The notes under the pieces are model-generated. The model did not search any database, was not told where the DNA came from, and saw only the letters and a list, made by a program, of their open reading frames with translations. DNA of 64,000 bases from Flammeovirgaceae bacterium. Lineage in GTDB: Bacteria > Bacteroidota > Bacteroidia > Cytophagales > Cyclobacteriaceae. How positions within the stretch are numbered: position 1 is the stretch's first letter; each line of letters opens with the position of its first letter. Made by a program: the position numbers and the translations under genes. The stretch lies in NCBI GenBank assembly GCA_016709845.1, contig JADJMA010000063.1, positions 124,001 to 188,000 of the forward strand, given 5' to 3'. This document shows positions 8,952-19,554 of the stretch, piece after piece.

Positions 8952-10257
8952 TCACTTCGCCATCTCTGCTTCAGCAACAACGGTAAGCAACGCAAATTGA
9001 ATGGCTTTGTAGCCATCTACATCCAACCACCATTCTTTTAACGAATGGGCATTCCCACTTTTTCCACCGCGTCCAATAGTAACGGCTGGAATTCCTTTCG
9101 CAATGGGAATATTAGCATTCGTGGAGCCGCGTGTTACGCGAGGCTCCTCACCAAAATATTTTACAGAGGCCATGGTGCGTTGGATCAACGGCAAGTCTTC
9201 GTTCAATTCCCCGGAAGGGCGATCGCCAATTTTTTGAATATCAACAGTAAGATCAGGGCCGATGCGCTTAATATGATTTTGTTCGTCAAGTCCTTTTTGA
9301 ATAGATGATTTCAAAATGCCATCGATGTGATTTAACCGCTCCGGACTTTCAGACCGCATATCAATTTCCATCCACGACTCAAACGCGATGGAGTTCACGG
9401 AAGTACCACCGCCAATCCGACCGACATTGTAACTTGTCTTTGCTCCGGTTTTGGTGTACTCATCGGCAGCCTGTGTAAAATAATGTATGGCACTGCCCAA
9501 GGCATGTTGGGGATTGGCTAAGCCAAACGCACCCCAGCTATGGCCACCCGGACCTTTAAACGTTACGCGGTAGCGATAAGAACCCAACCCCATAATATTT
9601 ACACGATCAATGTCACCACCATCAATAGAAATCCACGAATCAATTTTTGGAGAGCCTGCCGTAAACAGATTTTTTACACCGCGCAAATCACCCAATCCTT
9701 CTTCACCTACTGAGCCTGTAAACAACACATCTGCCTGTGTTTCAATACCTGCTTCTTCCAGGGTTCTAAGAATGGAGGCTATCACGACCAGCGCCCGTGT
9801 GTCATCACCAATGCCCGGTGCATAGAGCGTATCGCCTTTTGTTTTCACTTTCACATCGGTACCTTTTGGAAATACAGTATCCAGATGCGCATCCAGCGCT
9901 ATAGTCCTTTTTCTGTCCTTTCCTTTTCGCAAGGCTATCACATTGCCTACTTTATCAATCCAAACTGAATCGGCACCTGCTTCTTTCAGCATATTGGCAA
10001 AGACTTTGGCGCGCGCCTCTTCCATGAAGGGTGGCGCTTCAATTTCCGTAAGCATGATTAAATCTGCACGATTGCGGGCGTCTTGTTTTTTGATAGACTC
10101 AAACGCGGCCTGAATTTTTTTTACTCTTGGCCAGTTTGTCAATGTCGCGTGTGTATTTGTCAACAATTTTTCCCTTCACACCAAGTTCATCTTCTTGGGC
10201 AAGTGTTGAGAATGAGATAAATAGAACAAGACCGATTAATCTAAACGCTGGTTTCAT
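8952..10257 (-). CDS. Exported M20 family metallopeptidase, one frame break
   Basis: A zinc-dependent di/tripeptidase or amidohydrolase of family M20. Catalytic features are DAHLDTVFP (metal ligand His and Asp), GDDTRA, and EEGLGDLRG (catalytic Glu pair), then the dimerisation domain (KGPGGHSWGAFGLANPQHAL) and a closing NAHSLKEWW metal-ligand His. The long frame begins at 10166 without a signal peptide. Upstream, from ATG at 10257, another frame encodes a clean one (MKPAFRLIGLVLFISFSTLA, then QEDELGVKGKIVDKYTRDID). The two join through an indel at T8 (10115-10122). Joined length is about 435 residues. It converges on the small gene ending at 8886. Confidence 0.88.
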
Positions 10258-10515
10258 TTTTTTGGATTTGCTACAAAGAAAACAAAAACGCGGGATAAAA
10301 GATCAACTAGTTTGATGCGCGGTTTAAAACTGTACTTTTTCATTCTTTACCTTGTTGTTGGTATAATCAAATTCAGTTAGATTTAGTAGAGTAAGGGTAT
10401 CTCTAAAGACTCTAATGATTCTCTTTTTTGGTGAATGGGAAGAGGTGGTGATGGGGAAAAATGGGACTTTTGGTGATACTCGTAATTTTTTTGTAAGAAA
10501 TTGAAATCAATATTT

Positions 10516-11968
10516 ATGTATAGAATTCTCCTGTTTTTGTTAATACTAAATTTTATCACGGTTGTTCAAGCTCAGGACCTTGTCACCTTTAAGTCCAGCA
10601 ACAGTGATTTAACGAAATCGTTTGATTGGGCAAAAAGTAAAGCGCTTTCTTATGCCCATGATTCATCCGATCCTGTTGGATATTGGTATGAAGCTGCACT
10701 TCCATCCCGCGAGGCATTTTGTATGCGAGACGTGTCGCATCATGCAGTAGGTGCCCAAATTTTGGGTTTGACTAAGCACAATGAAAACATGTTTCAGAAG
10801 TTTGCTGAGAACATTAGTGCTGAAAAAGACTATTGTTCCCATTGGGAAATCAATCGCTATAACAAACCAGCCCCCATTGATTATAATACCGATAAAGACT
10901 TCTGGTATAATTTGCCAGCCAATTTTGATGTAGTGTATAATGCCTGGCGTTTATATAATTGGACGGGGAACAAAATCTGGATTGAAAACGAAGCACTCAA
11001 AAGATTTTATGCCTTAAGCATGAATGAGTATGTGGATCATTGGAAACTTGGTTATGACCAGGTAACAACGCGCAGCCGCTCCATGTTTGTTGAAAATGGG
11101 ACCAGCAAGTTTGGTAACAATCGTGGTATACCGACTTATAACGAAGGTGGCCGGGGAGAAGTGTTTCTGGGTATAGACCAAACGGCTTCGATCATTGCTG
11201 CATACATAGCCTATGCTGAAATCCTTAAGCAAACAGGTAAAATGGAGGAAGTGAACAAATACCAGCTCAAAGCGAAACGAGAGCATAAATTTCTGGAGGA
11301 ATTCTGGTGGGATAATCAAAAAGCAGGAATACCGGTCTATTCAGTATGCTGATAAATCGTTCGACTATTTTATGATCGATAAGGATCAGGCCTATTTACA
11401 TTACTTGCCCTATTTTAATGCAATTGACGATCAGGATAAAATTAAAAATCTAACGAAAGAATATCGTTTGAACTACAGTAATCTTATCGTTGAGTTGAAA
11501 TCGTATCTACCCATTATTTTTTATGAAAATGGCTATTCCAGCCTTGCTACTAATATAATTGTTGAGTTGTGCAGTCCTGAAAACAAGAGGCGAGATTATC
11601 CTGAGAACTCATTTACGATCATTGAACATATAACCCGGGGATTGATGGGAATTGACGCAGAGGCCTCTGCTAACAAGGTTTCGACAATATCAAGATTGGA
11701 TTCAGAAAATGACTGGGCGGAAATAAATGATGTTCCAATTCTTTCAAACAAAATATCAGTCAAACATGTAGGCAAGGATAAAACGGTATTTACTAATAAT
11801 GAGGGTCCTTCACTAACCTGGATGGCTCGAATGCCCGGGGAACATCAATTTATATATGTAAATGGAATAAAGAGAAAAGCTTTTCGGGGCGATGATCACG
11901 GCCGCGTTTTTTCCTGTTACACTGTAGAAGTGAAAGCTGGAAGTATAGTTACGGTATCTATTGAATGA
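10516..11968 (+). CDS. Exported six-hairpin glycosidase-like protein, one frame break
   Basis: The signal peptide is MYRILLFLLILNFITVVQAQ, so ATG 10516 is preferred over the TTG at 10501. The body looks like an (alpha/alpha)6-barrel glycoside hydrolase: REAFCMRDVSHHAVGAQILG, NLPANFDVVYNAWRLYNWTG, GRGEVFLGIDQTASIIAAYI and FWWDNQKAG. The first frame ends at 11352. The continuation (QYADKSFDYFMIDKDQAYLHYLPYFNAI, then a C-terminal beta domain) is in another frame from about 11330. An indel in CCGGTCTATTCAGTATG is the likely cause. Joined length is about 484 residues. The family (GH63/GH78-like) and substrate are not certain. Confidence 0.7.
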
Positions 11969-12103
11969 ATTTTTGGCAGCCAAATGGAAAATCAAAAGCT
12001 CTACTTCCCGGCTGAGTCGCCAATTTGTGAGCTCCCTCAGAAAATGAAGTGACGATTAAAAACCTTAACTTGCTAATTGACCATAAATAATTGGATATAA
12101 ACA

Positions 12104-13504
12104 ATGAAAATCTATTTGTTAGCAACACTGCTCTGCCTTTCAGGTTTCTCCTTTGCGCAAATCAAGGAAAAGGCTGAAGTCGATAAAATTTTTGCTGAGT
12201 GGAATAAACCTGATGTACCGGGTGGGGCACTGGGAATTATCAAAGATGGAAAACTGGTGTATGCCTATGGCTACGGCCTCGCTGACTTAGAACACGATGT
12301 TAAGATTACTCCATCGACTGTGTTTTATATAGGTTCAGTATCAAAACAGTTTGTAACGTTTTGTATTTTATTGTTGGAAGAACAAGGCAAACTGAATCTG
12401 GATGACCCCATTCAAAAATATTTTCCTGATTTTCCAGTGTACGAAAGTCCACTTACTATCCGGCATTTCATTCATCACACGAGTGGGGTTCGCGACTACT
12501 TAACATTAATGGACTTAAAAGGTAGAAGCTACCTCGATCATATTACTGTAGATGAAGTGTATGAATTAATTAAACGGCAATCAACGCTGAACTTTAAACC
12601 CGGTGAGCAATACCTATATAGTAATTCCTGCTATTTTATGTTGGGGTTGATCGTGGAAAAAGTCTCGGGTGAACCTATTCGAGAATTTGCAGCGACAAAT
12701 ATTTTTGAGCCGCTGGGTATGCGGCATACGCAATTTTATGATGACAATACCAACATTATAAAGAATCGGGCATTTAGTTATGCGAAAGATGAGAGCAAGA
12801 AAATTGGATTTGACAATCTGATTATGTGGTTTGATCTGGTAGGTTCGGGTGGCGTGTATTCTACTGTTGAGGATTTGTATTTATGGGATCAGAATTTTTA
12901 TCATAATACCTTGGGTAAAGGCGGCCAGGCTATAATCGCTAAGATGCACCAGGATGGAATCTTGAATGATGGTAAGAGTGCAGGCTATGCATTTGCTTTG
13001 CAAAATGGTACGTATAGAGGATTGAAAACAGTAAGCCATTCGGGCTCATTAGCTGGGTACAGGGCTCAATTGGTACGATTTCCTGAACAACAATTTTCAG
13101 TTATCATATTGGCCAATCGGGATGAGGCCGATCCGATCGCAAAAAGCTATGAGGTAGCCGATGTATTATTAAAAGATAAGCTGATTGAGCCAGAACAAAA
13201 AACAGGCAGCAGGAATAACGAGCCTGTCGCTAAGGCAATAACTGAGATTAAAGATTTCAAGGCAACAGACTACACAGGTAGCTTTTATAGTGAAGAGTTG
13301 GATGCTACCTATACTGTTTATGTCGAGGATAACAATTTGAGAATAAAAATGCCGTCTAATAAACCGGTGGGTCTAATAGCGAAAGGGGTGGACCAATTTG
13401 CCGTTAATAGTATTGTACTCCAGTTTAAAAGAATCAGTGGAAAAGTAGTTGGTTTTAAGTTGGATTTTGAAAGGGTGAAAAACCTTGAATTTGTAAGGAA
13501 ATAA
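12104..13504 (+). CDS. Exported serine hydrolase, beta-lactamase/class C fold
   Basis: The 466-residue product has a signal peptide (MKIYLLATLLCLSGFSFAQ). The class C beta-lactamase/DD-peptidase fold is shown by S-x-x-K in GSVSKQF (near residue 80), Y-x-N in LYSNSCYF, and HSGS in place of the KTG box near residue 311. Lipocalin-like C-terminal strands follow (TDYTGSFYSEELDATYTVYVED). Members act as esterases or D-amino-acid peptidases, and few are true beta-lactamases. The reading frame is intact, one of the larger unbroken genes in this part. Confidence 0.82.
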   Translation: MKIYLLATLLCLSGFSFAQIKEKAEVDKIFAEWNKPDVPGGALGIIKDGKLVYAYGYGLADLEHDVKITPSTVFYIGSVSKQFVTFCILLLEEQGKLNLDDPIQKYFPDFPVYESPLTIRHFIHHTSGVRDYLTLMDLKGRSYLDHITVDEVYELIKRQSTLNFKPGEQYLYSNSCYFMLGLIVEKVSGEPIREFAATNIFEPLGMRHTQFYDDNTNIIKNRAFSYAKDESKKIGFDNLIMWFDLVGSGGVYSTVEDLYLWDQNFYHNTLGKGGQAIIAKMHQDGILNDGKSAGYAFALQNGTYRGLKTVSHSGSLAGYRAQLVRFPEQQFSVIILANRDEADPIAKSYEVADVLLKDKLIEPEQKTGSRNNEPVAKAITEIKDFKATDYTGSFYSEELDATYTVYVEDNNLRIKMPSNKPVGLIAKGVDQFAVNSIVLQFKRISGKVVGFKLDFERVKNLEFVRK

Positions 13505-13517
13505 TTTTTAGCATACT

Positions 13518-13904
13518 ATGAAATTTAATCACATTGATTCTTCGTTGGGCAGTAGCAATTATATTGATCATGCCAGTGTATCGGGTATGTTTAATAATGG
13601 AGTTAATGACTTTGGCAATCTGTACCTCAATCAAATTGGATTTAATCCTATTGGAGTTCCCTTAGCTTGGGCTATTAAATTGTCGCACCTGGCGCCGCTA
13701 TTTGTTTTGATACTGGAAAAATATATTCGTTGGGCTGCAATCATTACTATCGTTGTCTTACTCTCAGGCATTGCTATGATTCATTTTAAGGAAGGTTGGT
13801 TTGTTGTGGGTGGTGGAAGAAATGGAATGGAGTTCAATTTTCTGCTCATTGCGGCTTTGCTTACTATCATGTTTCCAAATGGATTGAATGGATTGCGTAG
13901 ATAG
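13518..13904 (+). CDS. DoxX-like small membrane protein, two compensating frame breaks
   Basis: The C-terminal part (QIGFNPIGVPLAWAIKLSHLAPLFVLILEKYIRWAA, then FKEGWFVVGGGRNGMEFNFLLIAALLTIMFPNG) matches a DoxX-type four-helix membrane protein with the typical GGGRNGMEFN motif. The first 30 codons in frame are hydrophilic. The +2 frame over 13530-13580 reads ITLILRWAVAIILIMPVYRV, the expected first helix, so one indel follows the ATG and a second restores the frame near MFNNGVNDF. It starts 13 bases after the serine hydrolase, so an operon is likely. Confidence 0.72.
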   Translation: MKFNHIDSSLGSSNYIDHASVSGMFNNGVNDFGNLYLNQIGFNPIGVPLAWAIKLSHLAPLFVLILEKYIRWAAIITIVVLLSGIAMIHFKEGWFVVGGGRNGMEFNFLLIAALLTIMFPNGLNGLRR

Positions 13905-14007
13905 GTGTTCGGATAAATCCTCTAAAGCCATGTATAATAATTTTAAAACCTTGAAGGCATATATTCGTAATACCATATTATACATGTTTCATTCCAAATA
14001 AAGGCAG

Positions 14008-14213
14008 ATGATTAAAAAGATTGACATCCTGAATTTTATAACAAATTTCCGTAAAGCCCCAACGATATTAAATCGCTCTCTGAAATTAGTGCTCACTTAA
14101 AAGTGGCAGACAATAGTCAACTGATTCCACTGCTTGAGGAGATGAAACAAATGCGCAGTATTAAAGAAGTAGAGAAAAATGGAGAGAAGGCCTTTCAGGT
14201 TGCTGCGAAGTAG
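14008..14213 (+). CDS. Small winged-helix-like protein, one frame break
   Basis: ATG 14008 starts MIKKIDILNFITNFRKAP. After an indel near CCCC (14057-14060), another frame continues NDIKSLSEISAHLKVADNSQLIPLLEEMKQMRSIKEVEKNG and ends with TAG 14211-14213. Joined, it is about 67 residues with the helix-helix-wing pattern of a small winged-helix regulator. I do not recognise the family. It is isolated in a gap between the DoxX gene and the lipoprotein hydrolase. Confidence 0.5.
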
Positions 14214-14340
14214 TTTTCATAGACTTGTTTGCCCTCATTGGCATGAATTAATGAAGAGGCTAAGATAATTTACCTACTTTAGCCTAAGTAGAGTTTGGTT
14301 CCGTCCCTTCCTTCCTTCCGCCCTTCTAAACCCATGAGTT

Positions 14341-15340
14341 ATGACTAGATTCCAGACGGCAGTGATTTTTTTTATTTTAACAGTTTCTTGTAGTGATAGC
14401 TCTAAAAGCATTCAGGAGATCAAGAATGATTTTGGGGATTTTCAAACAAAATCTATTAAGTTACTCCCTGCAGATTACACCAAAGCGCCCATATTCAAAA
14501 CAATTGAACATCAACCAGAAAACTATGGCTATCTGAATGATGTAGATATTTATAGGATGGGCCATATGAGCGATGGCTTGTTCTTAACGGGATTTCTGGT
14601 TGCTCCAAAAAAAGCGGGAAAGTATCCCGTTATTGTTGTGAACAGAGGTGGTAACAGAGACCTTGGAATATTATTGGTGGCTACCGCGGTAGATGTAATG
14701 GCTCCGCTAGCGGCTCAAGGTTATGTAGTGGTGGCTACCAACTACAGAGGAAATTCAAGAAGTGAGGGGAGTGAGCAATTTGGAGGTTCCGATGTAGCTG
14801 ATGTAAAAACTTAATTCATAGCCTGACTGAAATTGAAATGGCCGATGCTGATAGAATTGGCTTATTAGGAATAAGCAGAGGTGGTATGATGAATTATCTT
14901 ACCGTCAAAGGGGATACATCCACTAATATAAGAGCCCTGGTAAATATTGGCGGCATAACGGATTTGAGTCGTACAATAGAACATCACGCAGAAATTGGAG
15001 ATGTTGCCAATGAATTGATTCCAGAGTTCGAGGCAAATAGAGATATGGAAATTAAGAAGCGGTCAGCTATTTATTGGACACATGAGTTGCCTAAAATATA
15101 CCTATTCTACTTTTACATAGTAAAGACGATCAACATGTTCACTATAGTCAAATCCCACAATTTGCTGATAGCTTGCAATTGAATGGAGTGCCTTACAAAC
15201 TTGTTAGTTTCGAAAATGACAAACACGGACTTTTAAATCATGATAAATTAGTCAGAGAATTAATAATTGATTGGTTCAATCTCTATGTGCGCGATCTTAA
15301 ACCGTTTGAATCTGACAATATTCGTGAGACAATTGAATGA
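14341..15340 (+). CDS. Lipoprotein alpha/beta hydrolase (S9-like), two frame breaks
   Basis: An exported serine hydrolase. The signal has a lipobox (ILTVSC). The first frame (14341-14814) covers the oxyanion region (PVIVVNRGGNRD, VVVATNYRGNSRSEGSEQFGG). The second (from about 14810) has the nucleophile in GISRGGM (near 14875). The third (from about 15095) has the acid in HSKDDQHVHY and the His in NDKHGLLNH, ending at TGA 15338-15340. The breaks are at A5 (14805-14809) and in CCTAAAATATACC (near 15091-15103). Joined length is about 333 residues with a full triad. Confidence 0.78.
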
Positions 15341-15355
15341 TAAGTTTGTGAAAAA

Positions 15356-15968
15356 ATGAAAGACAAATGGGACGAACGATATAGCGGAAAGGCGTTTGCC
15401 TTTGGTGAGCAACCGAACAACTACCTCAAAGAAAAACTTTGTGAAATTCCAGTTGGGAAAATTCTTTTCCCTGCAGAGGGCGAAGGACGAAACGCAGTTT
15501 ATGCGGCCACCTTAGGTTGGAAAGTTTTTGCTTTTGATCTTAGTGTGGAAGGTAAAAAGAAAGCAACTCTATTGGCAGGCAAACATCAGGTTGAAATAGA
15601 TTACGAAGTAGGGGAGTTTCAATCAAGAAAATATTTACCAAACGAATTTGATGTAATCGCTTTGATTTATGCTCACTTTCCAGCTGACAAAAAATCAGAC
15701 TATCATAAAACATTGGCAACCTATTTACGACCGGGCGGAACAGTAATATTTGAAGCCTTCAGTAAAAAATCATTTGGGCTATGTATCTGCAAATCCAAAG
15801 GTAGGTGGCCCGAAAGACATCGAGACTTTATTCTCAATCGAAGAAATCAAATCAGATTTTAACAATTTTGAGATTATAGAATTGATTGAAACAGAAATTG
15901 AACTGCACGAAGGATTATTTCATGACGGTACTGGTTCAGTAATTCGATTTGTAGGCCGTAAAAAGTAA
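15356..15968 (+). CDS. SAM-dependent methyltransferase (TehB-like), one frame break
   Basis: Begins MKDKWDERYSGKAFAFGEQPNNYL, a common start for small class I methyltransferases related to tellurite-resistance TehB and thiopurine methyltransferase. Motif I is degenerate (ILFPAEGEGRNAVYAA), with the acidic strand VFAFDLS and motif IV-like DVIALIYAHFP. The first frame runs into unrelated sequence after FEAFSKK; another frame continues HLGYVSANPKVGGPKDIETLFS and ends at 15968. The indel is at A6 (15763-15768). Joined length is about 204 residues. It starts 15 bases after the lipoprotein hydrolase. Confidence 0.8.
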
Positions 15969-16023
15969 TCGAGCAATATTCTCATTGGCATACGTATCTT
16001 TGCCTTTCGTAAATATCTTTGTT

Positions 16024-16104
16024 ATGAATCGGATACTCCTGCTGATGTTAATTCTTGTTACTTCAACATCATTTAGTCAGAACGAGCAAATTTCGAGACT
16101 GTGA
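16024..16104 (+). pseudogene. Signal-peptide-only ORF, remnant of a secreted gene
   Basis: ATG 16024 encodes MNRILLLMLILVTSTSFSQ, a textbook signal peptide with cleavage after SFS, then NEQISRL and TGA. It stops after 26 codons, and the next gene begins 24 bases later. It is either the stump of a deleted secreted protein or, less likely, a tiny secreted peptide. Confidence 0.5.
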
Positions 16105-16127
16105 AATTCCCTTAAGTCAGATAGTTT

Positions 16128-16997
16128 ATGAGTGACGAGGAAACGGCCATTCGAACCACCTACTTCAGCATTGTTGGAAATACAGGGTTAGCCATTATAA
16201 AGGGGCTCGCAGGTTTTTTAGGAAATTCCTATGCGCTAATTGCCGATGCTATAGAATCCACTGCCGACATTCTAGCTTCGCTGCTCGTACTGTTTGGCTT
16301 TAAGTATGCAAAACGACCAGCCGATGCGAATCATCCGTATGGTCACGGAAAGATTGAGCCCTTGATCACTTTTCTAGTGGTTGCATTTCTTGTGGTTTCA
16401 GCAACCATCATTGCCTATCAGAGTATTATTAATATTGAAACTCCACACAAGAGCCCTAAAGCCTGGACGCTTTTGGTGCTTGGTGTTATTATCTTGTGGA
16501 AGGAAATTTCGTATCGCATTGTAATTAAAAAAGGTATTGAAACGAACAGTACTTCCTTAAAAGCAGACGCCTGGCACCATCGCAGCGATGCAGTTACCTC
16601 GGTGATGGCGTTTATCGGAATCTCTATTGCAATTTATTTTGGAGAAGGATTTGAAGCAGCTGATGATTGGGCAGCTTTATTTGCATCGGTTTTTATTTTA
16701 TACAACAGCTACTTGATATTTCGCCCGGCCTTAGCTGAGATTATGGATGAAAATCTTTACAATGACTTGATTGATGAGATCAGGAAAGTGTCATTAACGG
16801 TAGAGGGTGTTTTAGGAACCGAAAAATGTTTTGTCCGTAAAACGGGCATGAAATATCATGTGGATTTGCATGCCATTGTCAATGGAGAAATTTCTGTAAA
16901 AGAAGGTCATGACCTAGCACATAAATTGAAGGGCACACTACGTTCTGAAATTCCTAAGTTGGATCACGTACTTATACACATCGAACCAAATAAGTAA
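16128..16997 (+). CDS. Cation diffusion facilitator family transporter
   Basis: A 289-residue inner-membrane divalent-cation/proton antiporter (Zn, Fe, Mn or similar). The family signatures are present: LIADAIESTADILASLLVLFGF in TM2, HPYGHGKIEPL in the following loop, and LKADAWHHRSDAVTS with the metal-binding H-x-x-x-D of TM5. The C-terminal cytoplasmic ferredoxin-like domain is present (KYHVDLHAIVNGEISVKEGHDLAHKL). Length is usual and the frame intact. The metal cannot be decided from the sequence. Confidence 0.9.
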   Translation: MSDEETAIRTTYFSIVGNTGLAIIKGLAGFLGNSYALIADAIESTADILASLLVLFGFKYAKRPADANHPYGHGKIEPLITFLVVAFLVVSATIIAYQSIINIETPHKSPKAWTLLVLGVIILWKEISYRIVIKKGIETNSTSLKADAWHHRSDAVTSVMAFIGISIAIYFGEGFEAADDWAALFASVFILYNSYLIFRPALAEIMDENLYNDLIDEIRKVSLTVEGVLGTEKCFVRKTGMKYHVDLHAIVNGEISVKEGHDLAHKLKGTLRSEIPKLDHVLIHIEPNK

Positions 16998-17023
16998 TAA
17001 GCACAGTCGAATTTTTTATTCCA

Positions 17024-19440
17024 CTATTCATGTTTTAAAGAATCAACGGGGTTGGTTCTTGCTGTTTTAAGCGAATGAAAAGCAACCGTTAAAAAGGCAA
17101 ACAATAATGCCAACAAGGCAACGCCACCAAAGACTGCATAATTTAAAGTAGTCTTATAAGCAAAATTACCCAGCCATTGATTCATGATATACCAAGCTGC
17201 AGGAATCACCAAACAGCCGCAATCAAAACCAGAAACATAATGTCTTTATAGAGTAGGTAAATAATATGAGGAGCACTGGCGCCATGAACTTTACGGATTC
17301 CGATTTCTTTCGTGCGCTGAGCAGCGGTAAATGCGGAAAGGCCAAGCAATCCCAATAAGGAAATAAAGATACAGATGTAGGAAAGGTTGGACACCAAAGT
17401 GTACTGGGTTTCATCGGCCTTGTATTGTTCGTTGAAACGCTGATCGAGGAAGAAATATTCGAAGGGATGGCTGGGATCGTAACCACTCCATTTGTCTTTA
17501 ATGTAGCTTATGGTTTCCGGAAGATGATCGCCTGAAACTTTCAGATAAAGAAAACCACCTTCTTTGCCTGACTTTATTATCAAGAGGGGTTCAATTTTAT
17601 TATGTAGGGATGAGAAGTTAAAATCCTTAACCATGGCAATGATATGGCCATCGGTTTCTCCGTGAAACCATTTTACCTTTTTCCCAATGGGATCATCGCC
17701 CCAACCCATTAGTTTCGCAGCGGCTTCATTACACATAAAAATATTATCAACATCTGTTTTAGCGCCTTTCTGAAAGTCGCGACCTTTAACTATTTCAATA
17801 TCCATGGTATTGAAATAGTCATCGCCCACACTCATCAAACTAAAAGCCTGCTGCTTCATGCCCGTTTCACTTTCGGCCCACATGACGGGCCCACCCGCAC
17901 CCATACCCAATACATTGTAGGAGGTGGTAGCAGCAGTGATTCTTGGATTTTGAAGAAATTCCTGTTTGATGGAGCTCAGTTGATTTTCAACAAGCGTGTC
18001 CTGTACAGGAAGGATCAAGATATTTTCTTTATTGAAGCCAAGATCTTTGTTACGAACAAAATCGATTTGATCTTGCATGAAGAACGTGCACACGACTACA
18101 AATATGGAAATGGCAAATTGTGTAGTGATCAATACTTTGCGTAACACGTGGCTCGATTTGCGATTTTTAAATTCGCCCTTCAGCGCGCTTATAGTGGGCA
18201 CACCGGGAAGATAAAATGCTGGATATAATCCTGAAAGGATACCAATTCCTAAAGTAATCCCAACAGATCCCAAAAGAAGTAAAGGATTATTCATAAAATC
18301 AGGAACCAGATTTTTATCAATCAAGCTATTGAAGGAAGTTCCCTTCAACACAATGAACACGATCAGGATTGCGAACACTAATGAGATAAAGGAAAGAAGA
18401 ATTGATTCTCCCAAGAATGAAAAGACTAATGAACTCTTGCTCGACCCTAACGTTTTCTTCATGGCAATTTCAGCGGCTCGCTTTACTGATTTGGCCGTGG
18501 AGAGATTCATATAATTAATACAAGCAAGCAAAATGATAAAAACTCCTATACTACTGAAAGCATAGAGATAGGAAATATTGCCGAGCGGTTCGTCACTCTC
18601 CAGGTCGGAATGAAATTGAATGTCAGCAATAGGCTGCAGTATGGGAGTGTAGTTTCCGCCCACCTGATCACCAAAAGATTTGTAGTATTTTGTAAAGATG
18701 CCTTCGAACTTCTTATTGAAATCTTCCGGATTATAATGGGCGGGCATAACGAGGTAAGTGTAAACATCCGGATTCCAGAAGGCTTCGGATTTCACTTGTC
18801 CCTGATCAACTACCCATTCGCGGGTTTTACTTAACCCCGAAAGGAGCATATCAAATTTTAAATGGGTATTGGCTGGCAGATCTTTGATTACGGCAGTCAC
18901 ATTCCAGAGTTCACCATCAATTAACAACGTTTGATTAATGGGATCTTCATCCCCAAAATATCGTTTTGCGGTTGACTCGGTTAGAACGAGCGAGTTCAAT
19001 AAATTCAAACAGGTTTTTTCGTCACCGGCTATAAATTCATTCTTAAATACAGTGAAGTATGTAGAATCTGTACGCACCAGATTTTCTTCATAGAGAGAAA
19101 CCTCTTCCCCTTTGTTTTCACGCTTCACTAACGTATGATCCCAATTATCAGCGCGGGTTACCGCCAGCACTTCTGGGAACTCTGCCTTTAAAATTCCGCC
19201 CAACTCTCGTGCCGACCGGGCCGGACGATAATCTACGCCCGTTGCCTGTAGGTGTCCACCAAGTCGGTAAATACGATCGTAGTTTGCGTAATGTTTATCA
19301 TACATTAAATCATGTTGCAGAATGAGCAAGAGTATAATGCTTACTGCAATACCCAGGGCAAGTCCCAGTATGTTAAGGATGGAAAAAAATTTATCCTTTA
19401 AGAAAACACGGACGAAGAATTTGAGATGGGTGAGGAGCAT
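17024..19440 (-). CDS. FtsX/MacB-type ABC transporter permease, one frame break
   Basis: An integral inner-membrane permease of the MacB/FtsX class. The N-terminal TM helix (FSILNILGLALGIAVSIILLLI) is followed by a large periplasmic MacB_PCD domain, a FtsX domain with three helices, a second periplasmic domain and a second FtsX domain ending TNPVDSLKHE. The last helix pair is in another frame (17024-17212), joined to ...DIMFLVLIAAV by an indel near 17206-17215. Joined length is about 805 residues, typical for the double-FtsX form in Bacteroidota. The cognate ATPase is not in the window. These permeases often export or move lipoproteins or antimicrobial peptides, but the substrate is unknown. 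Confidence 0.88.
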
Positions 19441-19554
19441 TGAGTTATATTTTTAAGGATGATGCTTTGAGAATATAAATAAAATATGCACTGCTCGCTG
19501 ATGAACAAAGTGGTTCGCATACGCAAATGATCAAGTAAAACTTCTTTTTGTCCC

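Noticed and set aside
12104..13504. Beta-lactamase conferring resistance
   Set aside because: The fold is right, but HSGS replaces KTG and no regulator is adjacent; most such proteins are esterases or peptidases.
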